9,445 nt of DNA from Clostridiales bacterium (GTDB lineage: Bacteria > Bacillota > Clostridia > Lachnospirales > JAITVM01), in NCBI GenBank assembly GCA_031285815.1, contig JAITVM010000174.1:1-9445 (forward strand), written 5' to 3'. This document shows positions 6,981-9,445 of this stretch, one piece after another. A program made the translations under genes and the position numbers. The stretch's first letter is position 1. Every line of letters starts with the position of its first letter. The notes beneath the pieces were generated by a model. It saw nothing but the letters and a program-made list of their open reading frames with translations, was not told the origin of the DNA and ran no database searches.

Positions 6981-7442
6981 ATGGATATTATTTTTAACAA
7001 AGACGCGGGGCCACTGTTAGAGGGTATTATAAACCGGGCTATTAGCGGATGTTTACAATATTTTAATTACCATGGCAATGTTGAAGTAAGCATCAGCATA
7101 GTTGACAGTAATGAAATTAGGGGATTAAACAATGAATATAGAAATATAGATGCAGTAACTGATGTTTTATCCTTCCCGCTTTTACAGCCCGGGGAAATTG
7201 CGCAGGCTTTTTCAGGCGGGGGGCAAGTGTTTTTGGGCGATATTGTGATTTGCATGGAAAGGGCCGAATTGCAGGCAAAAGAATATAACCACCCGCTTAA
7301 AAGGGAAATAGCTTTTTTAACTGTACATTCGATGCTGCACCTATTAGGTTATGACCACTCGAACAGTGAAGAAGAAAAGGGGATGTTTGGGGTCCAGGAG
7401 GAGATTTTAAAAAATACTGGATATACTAGGGAGGAAATATGA
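6981..7442 (+). CDS. ybeY: Endoribonuclease / rRNA maturation factor YbeY
   Basis: A zinc-dependent protein of 153 residues (family about 150-165) that acts in 16S rRNA 3' processing and ribosome quality control. The defining metal motif HxxxHxxxxxH is intact as HSMLHLLGYDH with H116, H120 and H126. The upstream family motif is also seen: LNNEYRNIDAVTDVLSFP at about residues 49-66, and LGDIVIC near 89-95. The start at ATG 6981 is the only sensible one; the AAGGG just before it is closer than usual, while GGGG at 6970-6973 is better spaced. The TGA stop overlaps the next ATG as ATGA, which suggests coupled translation with the lipoprotein gene. Confidence 0.96.
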   Translation: MDIIFNKDAGPLLEGIINRAISGCLQYFNYHGNVEVSISIVDSNEIRGLNNEYRNIDAVTDVLSFPLLQPGEIAQAFSGGGQVFLGDIVICMERAELQAKEYNHPLKREIAFLTVHSMLHLLGYDHSNSEEEKGMFGVQEEILKNTGYTREEI

Positions 7443-8524
7443 AAAGGTTTTTATTATTTGGGTTCTTTATCCTATTTGTAGCATGTGCTAAAAATGAGCC
7501 GGCTGCTGAGGCTAATGAGCCGGAAAGTACAGAAACATATGAATCGGAAACTATGCCAGATGTGGTACAGCCTACAACAGAATTGCCACCAGAAGTAGAA
7601 ATGCCAATATATATTAACCCATTAACTGGGCTTGAAACGGCCGAAGAACTGTATCAGAAAAGGCCGTTTGCTATAGTGGTCAATAACTTGAAAAAAGCTT
7701 TGCCCCAAAGCGGGGTATCAGAAGCAGATATTATTTATGAAGTGCTGGCTGAAGGCGGCATAACAAGGCTTGTTTGTGTTGGCCAAAATTTTGTTGGCGA
7801 AAAAATTGGGCCAATAAGGTCTGCAAGGGATTATTTTATAGATTTTGCTTTAGACAATGAGGCTGTATTTGTGCATCACGGCGGGAGCCCTGGCGCATAT
7901 TCGTTTATAAATAAAAACAATATAGATGATATAGATGGGATGGCATTAGAAGGCATAACTTTTTTTCGGGACCAGGAACGGGTTTTGCAACGGGGGCTCG
8001 AGCACAGCTCTTATGTAATATCACCGAAGATATTAGAGGCTATGGACAGTTTTGGCATCATACATGAACTAAGTGGCGGAAAACAGCCTATGTTTAATTT
8101 TTACAAAGAAGAAAGTACGGTTGCCGACGCAGAATCCGCAAATAAAATAACCTTGCCATATTCAGATTATCAAAATTCTTACTTTGAGTATGGCCAAGAA
8201 GAAAATATTTATTTTCGTTTTCAAAACGGGGAAGCACATATAGATGAGGCTACGGGCTCACAATTAAGCGTAAAAAATGTTATTGTCCAATTTGCAGATA
8301 TGGATATAATCGACCAAGAAGGCAGGATGGAAGTTGGCCTTGTTGGGGAAGGGACGGGGTATTTATTTACAGGCGGTAAATATATGCCAATAGTATGGGA
8401 AAAAGACAGCCATTTTTCCCAAACAAGATGGTATGATACAAATGGTGATTTGTTAACAATAAATAAGGGCAAGACTTGGATAAATGTTTTTGATGCGGAT
8501 TTGGAGATATTTATTAACAACTAA
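7439..8524 (+). CDS. DUF3048 (YerB-like) lipoprotein
   Basis: A predicted lipid-anchored extracytoplasmic protein of 361 residues with no known enzymatic role. Residues 1-15 are a short lipoprotein signal ending FVAC, with lipidated C16 (Phe at -3 is slightly unusual). An acidic, Ser/Thr/Pro-rich linker covers about 17-57. The DUF3048 N-terminal domain follows from NPLTGL (60-65) and includes RPFAIVVNN, SEADIIYEVLAEGGITR (94-110), GPIRSARDYFIDFALD (124-139) and FVHHGGSPGAY (144-154). The C-terminal DUF3048 domain covers about 235-358 and contains GQEENIYFRF and a late KGKTWINVFD motif. The ATG overlaps the ybeY stop by 4 bases, and AGGGAGG at 7428-7434 is its ribosome site. Being last in a pgpH-ybeY transcript is not an arrangement I know as standard. 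Confidence 0.92.
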   Translation: MKRFLLFGFFILFVACAKNEPAAEANEPESTETYESETMPDVVQPTTELPPEVEMPIYINPLTGLETAEELYQKRPFAIVVNNLKKALPQSGVSEADIIYEVLAEGGITRLVCVGQNFVGEKIGPIRSARDYFIDFALDNEAVFVHHGGSPGAYSFINKNNIDDIDGMALEGITFFRDQERVLQRGLEHSSYVISPKILEAMDSFGIIHELSGGKQPMFNFYKEESTVADAESANKITLPYSDYQNSYFEYGQEENIYFRFQNGEAHIDEATGSQLSVKNVIVQFADMDIIDQEGRMEVGLVGEGTGYLFTGGKYMPIVWEKDSHFSQTRWYDTNGDLLTINKGKTWINVFDADLEIFINN

Positions 8525-8539
8525 AAATAATAAGTAAAC

Positions 8540-8574
8540 AAAAAGCCAATATTTTAGGGTATATGGCTTTTTTT
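8540..8574 (+). terminator. Rho-independent terminator after the lipoprotein gene
   Basis: AAAAAGCC (8540-8547) pairs with GGCTTTTT (8565-8572). The stem extends through a bulged A into ATAT/ATAT, with an 8-base loop (8553-8560) and a run of seven T ending at 8574. It closes the plus-strand pgpH block and separates it from speD. Confidence 0.8.
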
Positions 8575-8627
8575 GATGGTGGTTTAAATAATAAAAGTTG
8601 ATTCCCCATGAAACAAAAAAAGTAAGA

Positions 8628-8656
8628 TTGACAATAATAACTCTATATAATATAAT
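8628..8656 (+). promoter_or_regulatory. Consensus sigma-A promoter for speD
   Basis: TTGACA (8628-8633), a 17-base spacer and TATAAT (8651-8656) match the vegetative consensus at all twelve positions. Transcription from about 8663 would give an untranslated leader of roughly 180 bases. A weaker second -10 (TATAAT at 8780-8785) with TTGGGT at 8755-8760 has a 19-base spacer and is less likely. Confidence 0.8.
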
Positions 8657-8679
8657 TTTCGCAAACTCAAGTTTTTAAA

Positions 8680-8749
8680 CTGCGCTTCAGAACCCTTCAC
8701 CCTGCGCCCCCTTTAGCAAATATTTGCGCACGTGTGAAAAAATACGCAG
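8680..8749 (+). ncRNA. Candidate structured leader element upstream of speD
   Basis: Three nested inverted repeats are visible: CTGCG (8680-8684) with CGCAG (8745-8749), TTCAC (8696-8700) with GTGAA (8734-8738), and TGCGC (8703-8707) with GCGCA (8726-8730). The inner two are joined by a small internal loop (CC opposite CGT). The loop contains a GCAAATATTTGC palindrome (8716-8727). The element is far richer in G+C than its surroundings and is followed by a short T-run at 8760-8764. It may be a cis-acting control element for speD, an attenuator, or a dispersed repeat inserted in the leader. The pairing is seen; the role is inferred. Confidence 0.45.
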
Positions 8750-8784
8750 CATGCTTGGGTTTTTCTAAACATTAGGGAATATAA

Positions 8785-8828
8785 TATGCTTAAAAAAATT
8801 ATGCTTACTAAAAACTATATTGCATAAT
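8785..8828 (+). repeat. Direct and inverted repeats just before the speD ribosome site
   Basis: TATGCTTA occurs at 8785-8792 and again at 8800-8807, 15 bases apart. ATTATGC (8798-8804) is also the inverse of GCATAAT (8822-8828), with a 17-base loop. The hairpin ends 4 bases before the purine-rich ribosome site, so it could be an operator or a translational control. The AT-rich base composition makes chance matches more likely. Confidence 0.35.
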
Positions 8829-8840
8829 GTGAAAAGGGGG

Positions 8841-9445
8841 TTGGCTATCATAGCAGATAAACTTAAACTATATGGTTTTAATAATCTGACAAAATCTTTG
8901 AGTTTTAATATTTATGATATTTGTTACGCGAAGTCTGAACGCGAGCAGCGCGATTATATCGCATATATTGATGAGCAGTATAATTCTGAAAGGCTGACAA
9001 ACATTTTGTATCAGCTTACAGAAATGATTGGCGCGAATGTATTGCATGTTTCAAAACAGGATTATGACCCTCAGGGTGCCAGTGTAACTTTTTTGATATC
9101 CGAAGAATCTATGAACCCGCGTAACTTTAAGAAGATACAGCCGGAAACGGTTTTGGCACATTTAGATAAAAGCCATGTCACGGTACACACATATCCAGAA
9201 TTCCACCCGGATACAAGCATAGCGACATTTAGGGTGGACATCGATGTTGCGACGTGTGGGCAGATAACCCCGCTTAGTACCTTGGATTTTCTGATTGGTA
9301 GCTTTGATTCGGACATAATAACTATGGACTATAGGGTACGTGGCTTTACACGTGAAGTTGATGGTAAAAAACTCTTTATTGACCACGATATTACTTCCAT
9401 ACAAAATTATATAAACCAAGAGACTTTGCAAAAATATGATGTTAT
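8841..9445 (+). CDS. speD: S-adenosylmethionine decarboxylase proenzyme, N-terminal part (runs off right edge)
   Basis: This pyruvoyl enzyme decarboxylates S-adenosylmethionine to supply aminopropyl groups for spermidine. My translation has 201 codons and no stop; it starts near KLKLYGFNNLTKSLSFNIYD and matches the large, E. coli-type bacterial class rather than the short B. subtilis SpeH type. Self-cleavage occurs at LDK|SHVTVH, giving the pyruvoyl group from S111 (codon 9171-9173). H116 and C139, equivalent to E. coli H117 and C140, are present. The full protein should be about 265-270 residues, so roughly 65 are missing. The start is uncertain. TTG at 8841 gives E. coli-like numbering, but its purine-rich site AAAAGGGGG (8832-8840) touches it; GTG at 8829 and TTG at 8820 are in frame but lack a ribosome site. 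An in-frame TAA at 8766 sets the upper limit. Confidence 0.95.
   Translation, partial: MAIIADKLKLYGFNNLTKSLSFNIYDICYAKSEREQRDYIAYIDEQYNSERLTNILYQLTEMIGANVLHVSKQDYDPQGASVTFLISEESMNPRNFKKIQPETVLAHLDKSHVTVHTYPEFHPDTSIATFRVDIDVATCGQITPLSTLDFLIGSFDSDIITMDYRVRGFTREVDGKKLFIDHDITSIQNYINQETLQKYDV

Larger units (their letters stand above)
8525..8840 (+). other. Intergenic region with terminator, promoter and long speD leader
   Basis: No protein gene is visible. It contains the terminator (8540-8574), a consensus promoter (8628-8656), a GC-rich nested inverted repeat (8680-8749), a pair of TATGCTTA direct repeats and a further inverted repeat (8785-8828), then the purine-rich speD ribosome site. I do not recognise any described riboswitch class in it. 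Confidence 0.7.

Noticed and set aside
2794..8727. Shared AGCAAATATTTG at 2794-2805 and 8715-8726
   Set aside because: It is a 12-base AT-rich match without shared flanks; one copy lies in a promoter spacer and the other in a predicted loop, so chance is the simplest explanation.
8780..8785. Second TATAAT as the main speD promoter
   Set aside because: Its best -35 (TTGGGT) is poor and spaced by 19 bases, whereas the promoter at 8628-8656 is a perfect match.
1..9445. CRISPR array, tRNA, rRNA, insertion sequence, toxin-antitoxin or phage defence genes
   Set aside because: I looked for regular direct repeats, cloverleaf folds, transposase motifs and small overlapping gene pairs and found none.

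Overview
The window looks like chromosome from a spore-forming, low-GC member of the Firmicutes, most likely class Clostridia; I cannot place it to genus. The grounds are the sporulation pair yqfC/yqfD, the yqfF(pgpH)-ybeY block, a membrane pyrophosphatase, an S-layer-homology (SLH) protein, AT-rich intergenic DNA with strong Shine-Dalgarno sites, and frequent ATA and AGG codons. There is no phage gene, transposase, CRISPR array, tRNA or rRNA. Every protein gene falls in a recognisable family, so most of the novelty lies in non-coding structure and gene order.

Layout. Minus strand, 1-2649: the N-terminal 282 codons of a membrane-bound ion-pumping pyrophosphatase (hppA, running off the left edge), with its own promoter and a 5' leader containing a long hairpin. 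Upstream of it is a secreted protein with three SLH repeats and a GH18 catalytic domain, which starts at TTG, has its own promoter, and ends at a terminator. Positions 2650-2988 are a divergent intergenic region containing a GC-rich, palindromic island and, just before yqfC, a sequence resembling a sigma-E promoter.

Plus strand, 2989-8524: yqfC and yqfD (mother-cell sporulation proteins), a 216-base gap, then pgpH/yqfF (7TM-HD phosphodiesterase family of c-di-AMP), ybeY (rRNA endonuclease/maturation factor) and a DUF3048 (YerB-like) lipoprotein that overlaps ybeY by 4 bases. A bulged hairpin with a T-run terminates this block. The usual phoH gene between yqfD and pgpH is absent, and a lipoprotein gene sits where dgkA/cdd/era often follow ybeY.

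Plus strand, 8525-9445: a consensus promoter (TTGACA, 17 bases, TATAAT), a leader of about 180 bases with nested inverted repeats, and the first 201 codons of an E. coli-type S-adenosylmethionine decarboxylase (speD), which runs off the right edge. This structured speD leader is the most interesting unexplained feature. The window combines spore development, envelope and wall work, second-messenger and RNA housekeeping, PPi-driven ion pumping and polyamine synthesis. It does not form one obvious dedicated system.
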